Assembly: GCA_937859595.1 (NCBI GenBank)
Contig: CALMAH010000014.1
Coordinates: forward strand, 275,873-339,872
Direction: 5' to 3'
Length of the DNA stretch: 64,000 nt
DNA from: an uncultured Acidobacteriota bacterium
GTDB taxonomy: Bacteria > Acidobacteriota > Blastocatellia > Pyrinomonadales > Pyrinomonadaceae
Shown here: in pieces, positions 57,901-64,000 of the stretch
How the letters are laid out: each line of letters opens with the position of its first letter
Numbering within the stretch: the first letter of the stretch is position 1
Position numbers and translations under genes: made by a program
Notes under the pieces: generated by a model
What the model saw: the letters and a program-made list of their open reading frames with translations, nothing else
What the model was told of the DNA's origin: nothing
Database searches by the model: none

Positions 57901-59442
57901 GATCTTGTCCTTTGGCGGACGGCCCATCTTGATGTTGAACTTGAGACGGCCGACGCGCGAAAGATCGAACCGGCGGATATCAAAGAACATCCCCTCGAGA
58001 AGATGATAGGCCGTAGGCACGGTCGGCGGGTCGCCGGGCCGCATCTTTCGGTAGATCTCAAGAAGAGCATCGACGGGCTTTGTGATCGAATCTTTCTTCA
58101 GTGTGTTGGAAATGATCTCGCCGATGATGTCCTTCTTCGGGAAAAAGACCGAAAAGCGGGAGATGCCCTCTTCGATGATCTGTTGAAGCTTGGCGGCAGA
58201 GACCTCGGTGTTCGATTCGACGATCACCTCGCCGGTCTCGGTATTGATAACGTCGTCGAGGACGAACGCCCCTTCAAGATCGGCCGGATTGACGGCGACC
58301 TTGTCGACCTTCATACGGCGGAGGTCGGCGATGGCGGCCTTGGTCACTTTTTTGCCGGTGCGGACGATCTCTTCTTTTTTGTCCTTGATGGACTCGTCGG
58401 CACGAAGCCCGGCCAGATTGGTCTCGCCTTCGGGCTTGACGGTAAAGAAAAGGCTGCCCTTTTCGACCACGGCTTCATCAGTGGTGTAAAAGAGCTTCAG
58501 GATGTCGGCATCGGTATATTCGGCGTTCTTGACCACCTCTTCGATTATCGTGTCCGAGACGGTCTTCATATCGATCTGCGGATTGAGCCACAAGCCGAGA
58601 GCACGCAGGAATATCGTGGCGAGCAGCTTTCGCTTGCCGAGACGTGCGTGGAGCAGGCCTTTTTGATCGTATTCGAACTCGACCCACGAACCGCGATACG
58701 GGATGATCTTTGCGAGATATTCGTCGCGCTCCCCCTTGAAGAAGACGCCGGGGCTGCGGTGGAGCTGAGAGACGATAACGCGCTCGGTGCCATTGATGAT
58801 GAACGTGCCGTTATCGGTCATCAGCGGTATCTCGCCGAAGAAAACGTCCTCTTCCTTGATGTCGCGAATGGTGGAAACGCCGGTATCTGGGTCCTTATCA
58901 TAGACCGTCAGCCGAATTTTAACCTTGAGCGGGACGCTGAATGACATGCCTCGCTCCTGACATTCCTGCTGGTCGTGTTTATGCTTTAACCCGACGGGTT
59001 CGCCGCAGTTGTTGCAGAGATTTGGGCGAACAGTATTGAACGTGCCGCAACTGTTGCACAACACCTCAGCGGGGTTGAACGGATCGACCTTTACCTTTGA
59101 ACCGCACTTCTTGCAATTTGCACGGAGATGTTCGAGACCCTCGAGATTTCCGCATTTACACTGCCAGTTGCCGATCTGGTACTCAACGTATTCGAGCGTT
59201 GCGGTCTCGCGAAAGTCCGAGACCGGAAAGATGGACTGGAAAACGGAATTGAGGCCGATGTTGTCGCGCTCCTCCGGAATAAGGTCCATCTGCAGAAACC
59301 GGTTATAAGATTCACGCTGGACCTCGATCAGGTTAGGCACCTGTGCCGAAGTGTAGATCTTGGAGAAATCCACACGTTCGGGCGAAGCGCTGCTTCGCCG
59401 TCCGAGGCCGGCAGTGATTTTCTGTAGCGGATTGTTGATCAT
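54988..59442 (-). CDS. rpoB: RNA polymerase beta subunit with N-terminal Cys-rich insert
   Basis: A 1484-residue RpoB. Standard landmarks: [20 protein letters not shown] (rifampicin pocket, wild-type contacts conserved), [24 protein letters not shown], and GRHGNKGVI. An insert of about 65 residues (93-157) lies between LEYVEYQIG and [18 protein letters not shown]. It holds Cys pairs at 95/97, 110/113, 129/132 and 143/146, spaced like two zinc ribbons. In other RpoB proteins this join is a short link. There is no obvious Shine-Dalgarno before the ATG at 59442. Confidence 0.98.
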   Translation of the reverse strand: MINNPLQKITAGLGRRSSASPERVDFSKIYTSAQVPNLIEVQRESYNRFLQMDLIPEERDNIGLNSVFQSIFPVSDFRETATLEYVEYQIGNWQCKCGNLEGLEHLRANCKKCGSKVKVDPFNPAEVLCNSCGTFNTVRPNLCNNCGEPVGLKHKHDQQECQERGMSFSVPLKVKIRLTVYDKDPDTGVSTIRDIKEEDVFFGEIPLMTDNGTFIINGTERVIVSQLHRSPGVFFKGERDEYLAKIIPYRGSWVEFEYDQKGLLHARLGKRKLLATIFLRALGLWLNPQIDMKTVSDTIIEEVVKNAEYTDADILKLFYTTDEAVVEKGSLFFTVKPEGETNLAGLRADESIKDKKEEIVRTGKKVTKAAIADLRRMKVDKVAVNPADLEGAFVLDDVINTETGEVIVESNTEVSAAKLQQIIEEGISRFSVFFPKKDIIGEIISNTLKKDSITKPVDALLEIYRKMRPGDPPTVPTAYHLLEGMFFDIRRFDLSRVGRLKFNIKMGRPPKDKINDPLLEAKDFIEVVNYLLRMKRDSDNYTQDDIDHLGNRRVRAVGELLENQFRIGLERMERAIKEKMSIQQDMFTTMPRDLVNAKPVTAAVREFFGSSQLSQFMDQTNPLSEITHKRRLSALGPGGLSRERAGFEVRDVHPTHYGRICPIETPEGPNIGLISSLSCFARINEYGFIESPYRKVENGRVIEYVKVHNGGDTPFKPNEHVPLEAVEKANRKVAKEGGKEAEFEPYPFYLTAWDEDKYVIGQANIVLDTKGNLVNERNAARKRGEFITSDREEIEYMDVSPKQLVSVAASLIPFLENDDANRALMGSNMQRQSVPLLRAESPYVGTGMEKIAARDSGAVVIAKRNGVVDYVDSERIIVKADHHVDGTISREVTADIYSLVKFKRSNQNTCINQRPIVQVGERVRKGQVIADGPCTDRGELALGRNVLVAFMPWRGYNFEDAILVSERLVKDDFYTSIHIEELEIEARDTKLGPEEITRDIPNIGENMLRDLDESGIIRIGAQVKPGSILVGKVTPKGETQLTAEEKLLRAIFGEKAGDVKDASLTCPPGIDGTVVDVQVFTRKGQEKDERSLDIEGMEEDSLRRDLEDEIRILQEQRDERIFELFEGRKLAKDLMDGKEVVLKKGTTLKRELLKDIPTKVLRSADVPAGKIDIAAEIKEYEQRTERQISILSDIYDEKITKLKQGDELPPGVIKMVKVFVAMKRKLSVGDKMAGRHGNKGVIARILPEEDMPYLPDGTPVEIVLNPLGVPSRMNVGQILETHLGWAARVLGLHFATPVFDGASEEEIKGYISQANRKFDELELPPSVGPSGKTRLFDGLTGEQFEQKVTVGYIYMLKLSHLVDDKIHARSIGPYSLITQQPLGGKAQFGGQRFGEMEVWALEAYGAAHILQELLTCKSDDVAGRSKIYETIVKGVSNFEPGIPESFNVLVRELQSLCLDVELIQEDEIDPDAIVAGVDTLVGAD
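58972..59166 (-). other. Region encoding the RpoB double zinc-ribbon-like insert
   Basis: Codons 93-157 of rpoB. Cys spacing C-x-C, C-x2-C, C-x2-C, C-x2-C, separated by 12, 15 and 10 residues, with [17 protein letters not shown] and [20 protein letters not shown]. The insert is in frame and the surrounding beta1 region is intact. Confidence 0.75.
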
Positions 59443-59863
59443 ATGCGTATGTTGCTTGTGGATAAAAAAACGATTGATTTTTTCCGGTTTTGCTGATACG
59501 ATTCCCGAAACCAGAGGCGGAACTCAGGTCGCAATGCCAATAAAAGACGGCAAATGCGGCCAGGGACAAATCTCCCCCGAACCGCTTGGCAAGCAGCCTG
59601 ATATTAGAATAAATTCTTTACGAGAGTGCCGATAGAAGGACACCTGCTCCCCGTCCACGCCTGGGCCACCTAGCGTTAAACCTTGTAAGTACAACCTTTA
59701 CGGCTGTACGACCGAACGAACAAAAAACGAGCCGAAAAAAGTTACAAAGCGCCAACCTAAAAGTATAGCGTTTCGGCCATCGTTTATCAAATCGCGACAA
59801 AAGCTTCGGTTCCGGGGCCCGCACAACGAACGCGCAGGCACCGGAACCAAGCTGCCAAAATGG
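59443..59863. other. Spacer between rplL and rpoB
   Basis: A 421-base gap with an attenuator-like hairpin at 59807-59849 just below rplL and no supported gene. A separate rpoBC promoter is likely but was not located with confidence; an A/T-rich stretch is at about 59590-59625. Confidence 0.55.
59807..59849 (-). terminator. Attenuator-like hairpin between rplL and rpoB
   Basis: On the minus strand TGGTTCCGGTGCC pairs with GGGCCCCGGAACCG across a loop, followed by AAGCTTTTGT. A partial terminator between rplL and rpoB is known in other bacteria and lowers rpoBC expression relative to ribosomal genes. Confidence 0.55.
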
Positions 59864-60259
59864 CTATTTTACCTCGACGGTAGCGCCCGCTTCGGTAAGC
59901 TTTGCCTTGATCTCTTCGGCCTCGTCCTTCGAAACGCCTTCCTTGAGCGGTTTCGGAGCGCTGTCCACAAGGTCTTTGGCCTCTTTGAGGCCGAGTCCGG
60001 AAACGATCTCGCGGACCACCTTGATAACGGCGATCTTGTTGCCGCCCGGGGACGCCAGAACCACATCAAAGGAATCTTTTTCCTCAGCTGCGGCCGCTCC
60101 GTCACCGGCGCCGGCACCGGCGGCTGCCACCATAACAGGGGCTGCAGCGGCGGCGGCGGAAACGCCGAAGACCTCTTCGAGTTCCTTTACCAACTCAGAC
60201 GCTTCGAGGAGCGTCATTCCCTTCAAATATTCGACTACGTCGTCTTTCGTGATTGCCAT
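59864..60259 (-). CDS. rplL: Ribosomal protein L7/L12
   Basis: A 131-residue protein. N-terminal dimerisation part [20 protein letters not shown], Ala/Gly hinge, C-terminal [20 protein letters not shown] and [20 protein letters not shown]. Forms the stalk with L10. AGGAGAG precedes the ATG. Confidence 0.98.
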   Translation of the reverse strand: MAITKDDVVEYLKGMTLLEASELVKELEEVFGVSAAAAAAPVMVAAAGAGAGDGAAAAEEKDSFDVVLASPGGNKIAVIKVVREIVSGLGLKEAKDLVDSAPKPLKEGVSKDEAEEIKAKLTEAGATVEVK

Positions 60260-60542
60260 GATATTAATCGTCTCTCCTGTTTTAGGGTTCTGTAATCTGG
60301 TAAACAGTCAAAAGCAGATCGAAAATAGAAGGCTTCTATTTCCCATTTGCGATGAACATTTACCGTGTTCTGCCGCTAGAACCCACGGTACCGGCCGATA
60401 GGGTTGCATCTCCTTAGCGTCCGATCCGAGCAGCACAGGCGACCTGACAAATCGCCCGGCTCGTTTTCCTTGAGTACGGCCTTCGTATCGCAGACGGCGG
60501 CCCACCGAACAAACTTCAATGGGCTGCGCACCGCGAACAAAC
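60260..60542. other. Spacer between rplJ and rplL
   Basis: 283 bases without a gene. It contains several short inverted repeats, including GAAATAGAAG-CCTTCTATTTTC near 60325, and probably carries leader structure for rplL. The binding site for an L10 complex is normally before rplJ, so its role here is open. Confidence 0.45.
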
Positions 60543-61331
60543 TTATTCGGCAGGCTTTTCCTCGGCGTTTTCCGCCTGATTGGCCTGTTCGGCCTCGGGC
60601 GATCCGGGATCCTGCTCGTTCTCTAATGTTTCTTGTGCCTCTTCAGCCTGTTCGACCGGGGCATCGGCGTTATTGTCGTCGCCGCCCGAGGCTTCCGACG
60701 CCTCCTCTTCAGCAGCCGCGGCCTCAGGCGCCGGCTCATCGGCCACCGGAGCTGCCGCCTGCGGTTCCTCGGCTTTTGGCTCTTCGGCATTTGCCGGTTC
60801 CGCTGATGCCGCAGGAGCGTTATCGCCGATCTGCTTTATTACGACCGCAAGGTCGCGAGGCACGGCATTTATGACCGTGACGATACGCTGTGCCTGTGCA
60901 TTAAGCACGAAGAGGAGCTTGGATATCAGCTCTTCTTTAGATGGAAGGCTCGCGATCTCGGTGACCTGGCTGAAGTCAACGAGTTTACCGTCAACCACAC
61001 CCGTCTTGAAGGTGTAGATATCGGCATTCTCCTTCATGAACTTTGAGATCGCCTTTGACAGAACAACCGCGTCGCTGTCGGTCCAGGCGATGGCCGTCAC
61101 TCCCTTGAAAGCTTCCGAAGCCTGCTCGAAATCGGTGCCCTTGACGGCAAGCCTGGCGAGCGTATTTTTGACCACCCTATAGTTTGCGCCTGCCGCGCGA
61201 AGCCCGTTCCTGAACTCCTGATCCTTTGCCACGGAAAGCCCCGAGAAGCTGACGATCATTGCCGACTTGGCGTTCTGGAGCGATTCGGTGAGGGCGGCCA
61301 GGTCTTTTGCTTTTGTTTCTCTTGTTTTCAT
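60543..61331 (-). CDS. rplJ: Ribosomal protein L10 with long acidic C-terminal extension
   Basis: A 262-residue L10; usual length is about 165-175. The ribosomal domain ends around residue 170 (RIVTVINAVPRDLAVVIKQI). The remaining ~90 residues are Ala/Glu/Pro-rich and acidic (AEEPKAEEPQAAAPVADEPA ... EASGGDDNNADAPVEQAEEA). The helix that binds L7/L12 lies just before the tail. The extension may be disordered. Function unknown. Confidence 0.95.
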   Translation of the reverse strand: MKTRETKAKDLAALTESLQNAKSAMIVSFSGLSVAKDQEFRNGLRAAGANYRVVKNTLARLAVKGTDFEQASEAFKGVTAIAWTDSDAVVLSKAISKFMKENADIYTFKTGVVDGKLVDFSQVTEIASLPSKEELISKLLFVLNAQAQRIVTVINAVPRDLAVVIKQIGDNAPAASAEPANAEEPKAEEPQAAAPVADEPAPEAAAAEEEASEASGGDDNNADAPVEQAEEAQETLENEQDPGSPEAEQANQAENAEEKPAE

Positions 61332-61381
61332 TTTCGTATTGAGCCCATGCGAACGTGCGGGCTGCTGACACTCCTCACTCT

Positions 61382-62074
61382 CTAGACATAATGAAGCTCA
61401 TCGAGCAAGACGCCCGGGCTCATTGTTGCGGCAAGATTGATCTTTTTAAGGTAGCGGCCCTTTGCCGTTGAGGGCTTTGCCTTCATTACGGCATTGATGA
61501 GCACCTTGGTGTTCTCGGCGAGCTTGGCGTCATCGAACGAGACCTTGCCGACCGGAGAATGAATAACGCCCGTCTTATCGACGCGGTATTCGACCTTACC
61601 GGCCTTGGTTTCCTCGACGGCCGTTTTCACGTCCATCGTTACGGTGCCTGTTTTAGGATTGGGCATAAGGCCTCGAGGACCGAGGACCTTGCCAAGCTGG
61701 CCGACCTTGCCCATCATGTCGGGCGTGGCGATAAGTGCATCAAAATCGAGCCAGCCGCCTTTGATCTTTTCGACTATCTCGTCGCCGCCGGCCATGTCGG
61801 CTCCGGCCTCTTCGGCCTCTTTTATCTTATCGCCCTGTGCAATAACGACCACTTTCTTGGCCGAGCCGCCAAGGCCGTGGGGCAGCACGATGGTTCCGCG
61901 TACGAGCTGATCCGCCTTTCGGGGATCGACACCGAGCCACATTGTAAGCTCGACGGTCTCGTCAAATTTTGCAAAAGCGATCTCTTTTAATTTTGCGACC
62001 GCTTCTTCAAGCGTATGCTTTTTTTGCGGCTCTATCTTTTCCAGAGCCGCAAGATATTTCTTGCCTCGTTTCAT
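61382..62074 (-). CDS. rplA: Ribosomal protein L1
   Basis: A 230-residue L1: [60 protein letters not shown] and [24 protein letters not shown]-type site before the ATG at 62074. L1 binds 23S rRNA and often represses its own operon. Confidence 0.98.
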   Translation of the reverse strand: MKRGKKYLAALEKIEPQKKHTLEEAVAKLKEIAFAKFDETVELTMWLGVDPRKADQLVRGTIVLPHGLGGSAKKVVVIAQGDKIKEAEEAGADMAGGDEIVEKIKGGWLDFDALIATPDMMGKVGQLGKVLGPRGLMPNPKTGTVTMDVKTAVEETKAGKVEYRVDKTGVIHSPVGKVSFDDAKLAENTKVLINAVMKAKPSTAKGRYLKKINLAATMSPGVLLDELHYV

Positions 62075-62123
62075 TTTTCCTCCAGGTGTTAACGGGAACG
62101 GTCGGTTCCCTCCCTTTTTTAAG

Positions 62124-62186
62124 GTGACGTGTAAACCGTGACAGGTGACAAGATGACCTTGTTTCTCGTCACTCGTAACTTGTCAC
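62124..62186. repeat. Inverted heptamer array in the rplK-rplA spacer
   Basis: GTGACGT, GTAAACC, GTGACAG, GTGACAA, GATGACC, TTGTTTC, TCGTCAC, TCGTAAC, TTGTCAC, all in 7-base register. The second half is complementary to the first (GTGACAA against TTGTCAC), so the mRNA could fold. It ends at the rplK stop codon. Confidence 0.75.
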
Positions 62187-62614
62187 TATCCTTCTACCGT
62201 CAGTCCCATCGACCTCGCGGTGCCTTCGATAGTGCGCATCGCCGATTCGATGTTGGTAGTGTTCAGATCGGGCATCTTCTTTTCGGCGATCTCACGGATC
62301 TTGTCGCGCGAGATCGAGCCTGCCTTTTCGCGATTAGGCTTGCCCGAACCTTTCGCAATACCGGAAGCCTTTCTCAAAAGGTCGGCGGCCGGCGGCGTTT
62401 TGGTCTCGAACGTGAACGAACGGTCGGCATAGACCGTGATCACGACCGGGATCTTCATATCCGGGTCGTCGTTCTGCGTCTTGGCGTTGAACGCCTTGCA
62501 GAACTCCATGATATTTACGCCGTGCTGGCCGAGAGCCGGCCCGATCGGCGGTGCGGGGTTTGCCTTGCCCGCCGGTATCTGCAACTTGATGTAACCTTCT
62601 ATCTTCTTTGCCAT
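62186..62614 (-). CDS. rplK: Ribosomal protein L11
   Basis: A 142-residue L11: [40 protein letters not shown] and [20 protein letters not shown]. Forms the GTPase-associated centre. A short gap with a heptamer array separates it from rplA. Confidence 0.98.
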   Translation of the reverse strand: MAKKIEGYIKLQIPAGKANPAPPIGPALGQHGVNIMEFCKAFNAKTQNDDPDMKIPVVITVYADRSFTFETKTPPAADLLRKASGIAKGSGKPNREKAGSISRDKIREIAEKKMPDLNTTNIESAMRTIEGTARSMGLTVEG

Positions 62615-62652
62615 TTTCGATTAACGATCCCCCGAGGGGGGAATGTCCTCAT

Positions 62653-63213
62653 TTATTCTTCTTCTGCAAACGTGACCTTTTCGACCTCAAGGAACGTAAG
62701 TTCGTAAGGGGTCGAACGGCCGAATATCGTAATAGAGACCTTGAGCGTATTCTTGTCCTCGTTGACCTCTTCGACCTTGCCGGTAAAGCTGGCGAAGGGG
62801 CCTGATTTGATACGCACGACCTCGCCGACCTGATAGGTGAACTTCGGTTTCGGCTTTTCGGTCGCGACCTCGATGTTGTGCACTATCTGGTCGACCTCTT
62901 CCTGCGTCAGCGGCGTCGGCTGTTTGCCGCCGAGAAATCCGGTCACCTTGGGGGTCGATTTGATAGCGTGAAAGACGTTGTCGGGTATCTTGCCCTTGTC
63001 GTCACATTCGATCTCGACCAGCACGTAGCCGGGGTAGAACATACGCTCGGAGACGTGCTCCTTATTGCCGCGCATCTCGACGACCTTTTCTTTCGGGAGC
63101 AGGACCTCGGTAATAAGGCCGTCCAGCTCAAGGTCGCGGATACGTGCATGGAGGCTTTCGACCACCTTGTTCTCATGCCCCGAATATGTGTGGATGAAAA
63201 ACCACTGCTTCAT
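62653..63213 (-). CDS. nusG: Transcription antitermination/elongation factor NusG
   Basis: A 186-residue Nus[61 protein letters not shown] and KOW domain [20 protein letters not shown]. Standard two-domain size. 12 bases after secE. Confidence 0.98.
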   Translation of the reverse strand: MKQWFFIHTYSGHENKVVESLHARIRDLELDGLITEVLLPKEKVVEMRGNKEHVSERMFYPGYVLVEIECDDKGKIPDNVFHAIKSTPKVTGFLGGKQPTPLTQEEVDQIVHNIEVATEKPKPKFTYQVGEVVRIKSGPFASFTGKVEEVNEDKNTLKVSITIFGRSTPYELTFLEVEKVTFAEEE

Positions 63214-63225
63214 TACAAAATATCC

Positions 63226-63456
63226 CTAAAAACCGGTTACGCGGCCGACGGCCCATGTAATGCCCTCGAGGACGTAACTCCAAAAAATATCGACCACATA
63301 GAGAAAAACCGCGAAAAAGATGACGTTTATAATAACGATTATCGTTGTTTTGCGGACATCCTCGCCCGAGGGAAAGCTGACGCGCGTAAGCTCTTCACGC
63401 GTTTTCTGGACAAACTCGCCCACGCTTTCCTTTTTCTTTCCAACTGCTTCGGACAC
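63226..63456 (-). CDS. secE: Preprotein translocase subunit SecE
   Basis: About 76 residues from a GTG at 63456 with AGGAG eight bases upstream, preferred to a longer start at 63486. VGEFVQKTREELTRVSFPSG before a single membrane helix IIVIINVIFFAVFLYVVDIF is the family signature. Part of the SecYEG channel. Confidence 0.95.
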   Translation of the reverse strand: MSEAVGKKKESVGEFVQKTREELTRVSFPSGEDVRKTTIIVIINVIFFAVFLYVVDIFWSYVLEGITWAVGRVTGF

Positions 63457-63536
63457 TGTTCTTCTCCTATCGTGCGGGACCGGCAAGCCCGGCCGCAGCT
63501 AATCTGCGGGCCAGCATTCCCGCCCACAAACAAAAC

Positions 63537-63612
63537 TGGCAGGGGTACCAGGATTCGAACCCGGACCTAAGGTTTTGGAGACCTCCATGCTAACCATTAA
63601 CACCATACCCCT
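63537..63612 (-). tRNA. tRNA-Trp (anticodon CCA)
   Basis: The cloverleaf reads AGGGGTA at the 5' end, D-arm with GGTTAGCATGGAGG, anticodon loop CTCCAAA giving CCA, T-arm GGGTTCGAATCCTGG, acceptor TACCCCT, discriminator G and an encoded CCA tail. Position between secE and rpmG is standard for this operon. Confidence 0.97.
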
Positions 63613-63617
63613 GTGTC

Positions 63618-63692
63618 GATCTCGGATCTGCGATCTCGGATCTTCCATCGTGTCGTAAATCCGCGTTCCGAAATCCCCATTCCGAAATCCGT
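63618..63692. repeat. Heptamer arrays in the tRNA(Trp)-rpmG spacer
   Basis: GATCTCG, GATCTGC, GATCTCG, GATCTTC (63618-63645), then AATCCGC, GTTCCGA, AATCCCC, ATTCCGA, AATCCGT (63658-63692). The second set is the same ATTCCGC-type sequence as in the composite elements of the terminase region. It ends three bases before the rpmG stop. Confidence 0.8.
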
Positions 63693-63694
63693 TC

Positions 63695-63847
63695 CTACTT
63701 GTTCTCTCTGTGCAGCTGATGCTTGCGGCAGCGACGGCAGAACTTTTTGAACTCCAGCCTGTTAGGTGTGTTCTTCTTGTTCTTGGTTGTCACGTAATTA
63801 CGCTCTTTGCACTCAGTGCACTGCAAAATTATGTTATCTCTCGGCAT
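63695..63847 (-). CDS. rpmG: Ribosomal protein L33
   Basis: A 50-residue protein: [20 protein letters not shown], then [20 protein letters not shown] and [10 protein letters not shown]. Four Cys (CTEC, CRRC) form the zinc site of the C+ type L33. GAGG lies five bases before the ATG at 63847. Confidence 0.97.
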   Translation of the reverse strand: MPRDNIILQCTECKERNYVTTKNKKNTPNRLEFKKFCRRCRKHQLHRENK

Positions 63848-63863
63848 AAAACCTCAGTGAGCC

Positions 63864-63918
63864 GTTAGCGGTAAGCGGAGGGCGAAAGTTTTCCGCTCAC
63901 CGCTTACTGCTTACTGCC
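63864..63918. repeat. Inverted heptamer arrays in the tuf-rpmG spacer
   Basis: GTTAGCG, GTAAGCG, GAGGGCG, then after a gap CGCTCAC, CGCTTAC, TGCTTAC, TGCC. The halves are complementary, so this is a hairpin built from 7-base units. The same GCGGTGA-like unit occurs before the Agl23-like gene. Confidence 0.8.
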
Positions 63919-63920
63919 AT

Positions 63921-64000
63921 TTATTCCACGATCTCCGAAACGGTCCCGGCACCGACGGTGCGGCCGCCCTCGCGGATAGCGAAGCGGAGGCCTTTTTCCA
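63921..64000 (-). CDS. tuf: Elongation factor Tu, partial (C-terminal end)
   Basis: The last 26 codons: EKGLRFAIREGGRTVGAGTV, SEIVE, stop TAA at 63921-63923. Identical in pattern to EF-Tu. The rest lies beyond the right edge. Confidence 0.95.
   Translation of the reverse strand, partial: EKGLRFAIREGGRTVGAGTVSEIVE

Noticed and set aside
56794..58944. 716-codon plus-strand frame opposite rpoB
   Set aside because: Shadow of a highly conserved gene; composition follows the rpoB codons.

Overview
The window is a chromosomal segment of a Gram-negative bacterium with fairly GC-rich coding sequence. It fits best in Acidobacteriota, probably Blastocatellia or a Pyrinomonas-like lineage. This placement is an inference from the mix of genes: a GH57 branching enzyme beside a DUF4912 protein, a heptosyltransferase, many secreted peptidases and serine hydrolases, an Agl23-like membrane protein, and the tuf-rpmG-tRNA(Trp)-secE-nusG-rplKAJL-rpoBC block. 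No 16S rRNA gene is present to settle it.

Layout. 1-3500: remains of a mobile element, with a partial KilA-N protein and an orphan phage terminase large subunit whose reading frame is riddled with short repeats. 3529-11526: mostly minus strand, with glycogen branching enzyme, DUF4912 protein, a REP-associated tyrosine transposase (RAYT) inside its own REP palindromes, DUF3108 protein, a methyltransferase-like membrane protein, a heptosyltransferase and a DUF4143 ATPase with a compact operator-promoter. 11693-15645: two large polytopic membrane proteins. 15798-21435: a decayed VapBC-type pair, an aspartoacylase-like protein next to a GCS2-CBS fusion, a YncE-type beta-propeller and a small leucine-rich-repeat protein. 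21571-36627: a large secreted LCAT-like lipase, a possible free-standing RNA, two serine hydrolases, an M20 hydrolase, two zinc-ribbon membrane proteins, a subtilase, tandem paralogous membrane-anchored proteins, an AraC regulator, a patatin and an RRM protein. 36716-50526: DUF58, MazEF, an NAD-binding protein, SpoIIM family, an ABC exporter, a sigma/anti-sigma pair, RibA, an HD hydrolase, a TonB-like protein, an acyltransferase and an M13 peptidase. 50602-64000: the transcription-translation block on the minus strand, convergent with the M13 gene across a shared terminator.

The most unusual aspect is repeat structure. Degenerate tandem arrays with a strict 7-bp period, but with unrelated unit sequences, occupy many spacers, including spacers in the ribosomal protein block. 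Three composite copies, each with inverted heptamer arms of about 190-205 bp, lie in or beside the terminase gene, and two are read through in frame. Other palindromic repeats also sit in frame inside the terminase and the branching enzyme. RpoB carries an N-terminal insert with four cysteine pairs that look like two zinc ribbons. Several genes (DUF4143 ATPase, mazE, the sigma factor) have a -10 box so close to the start codon that their transcripts should be leaderless or nearly so.

Start codons were chosen from Shine-Dalgarno sequence, family alignment from memory and gene overlap. Those that remain doubtful are flagged. All family assignments were made by eye, with no database search.
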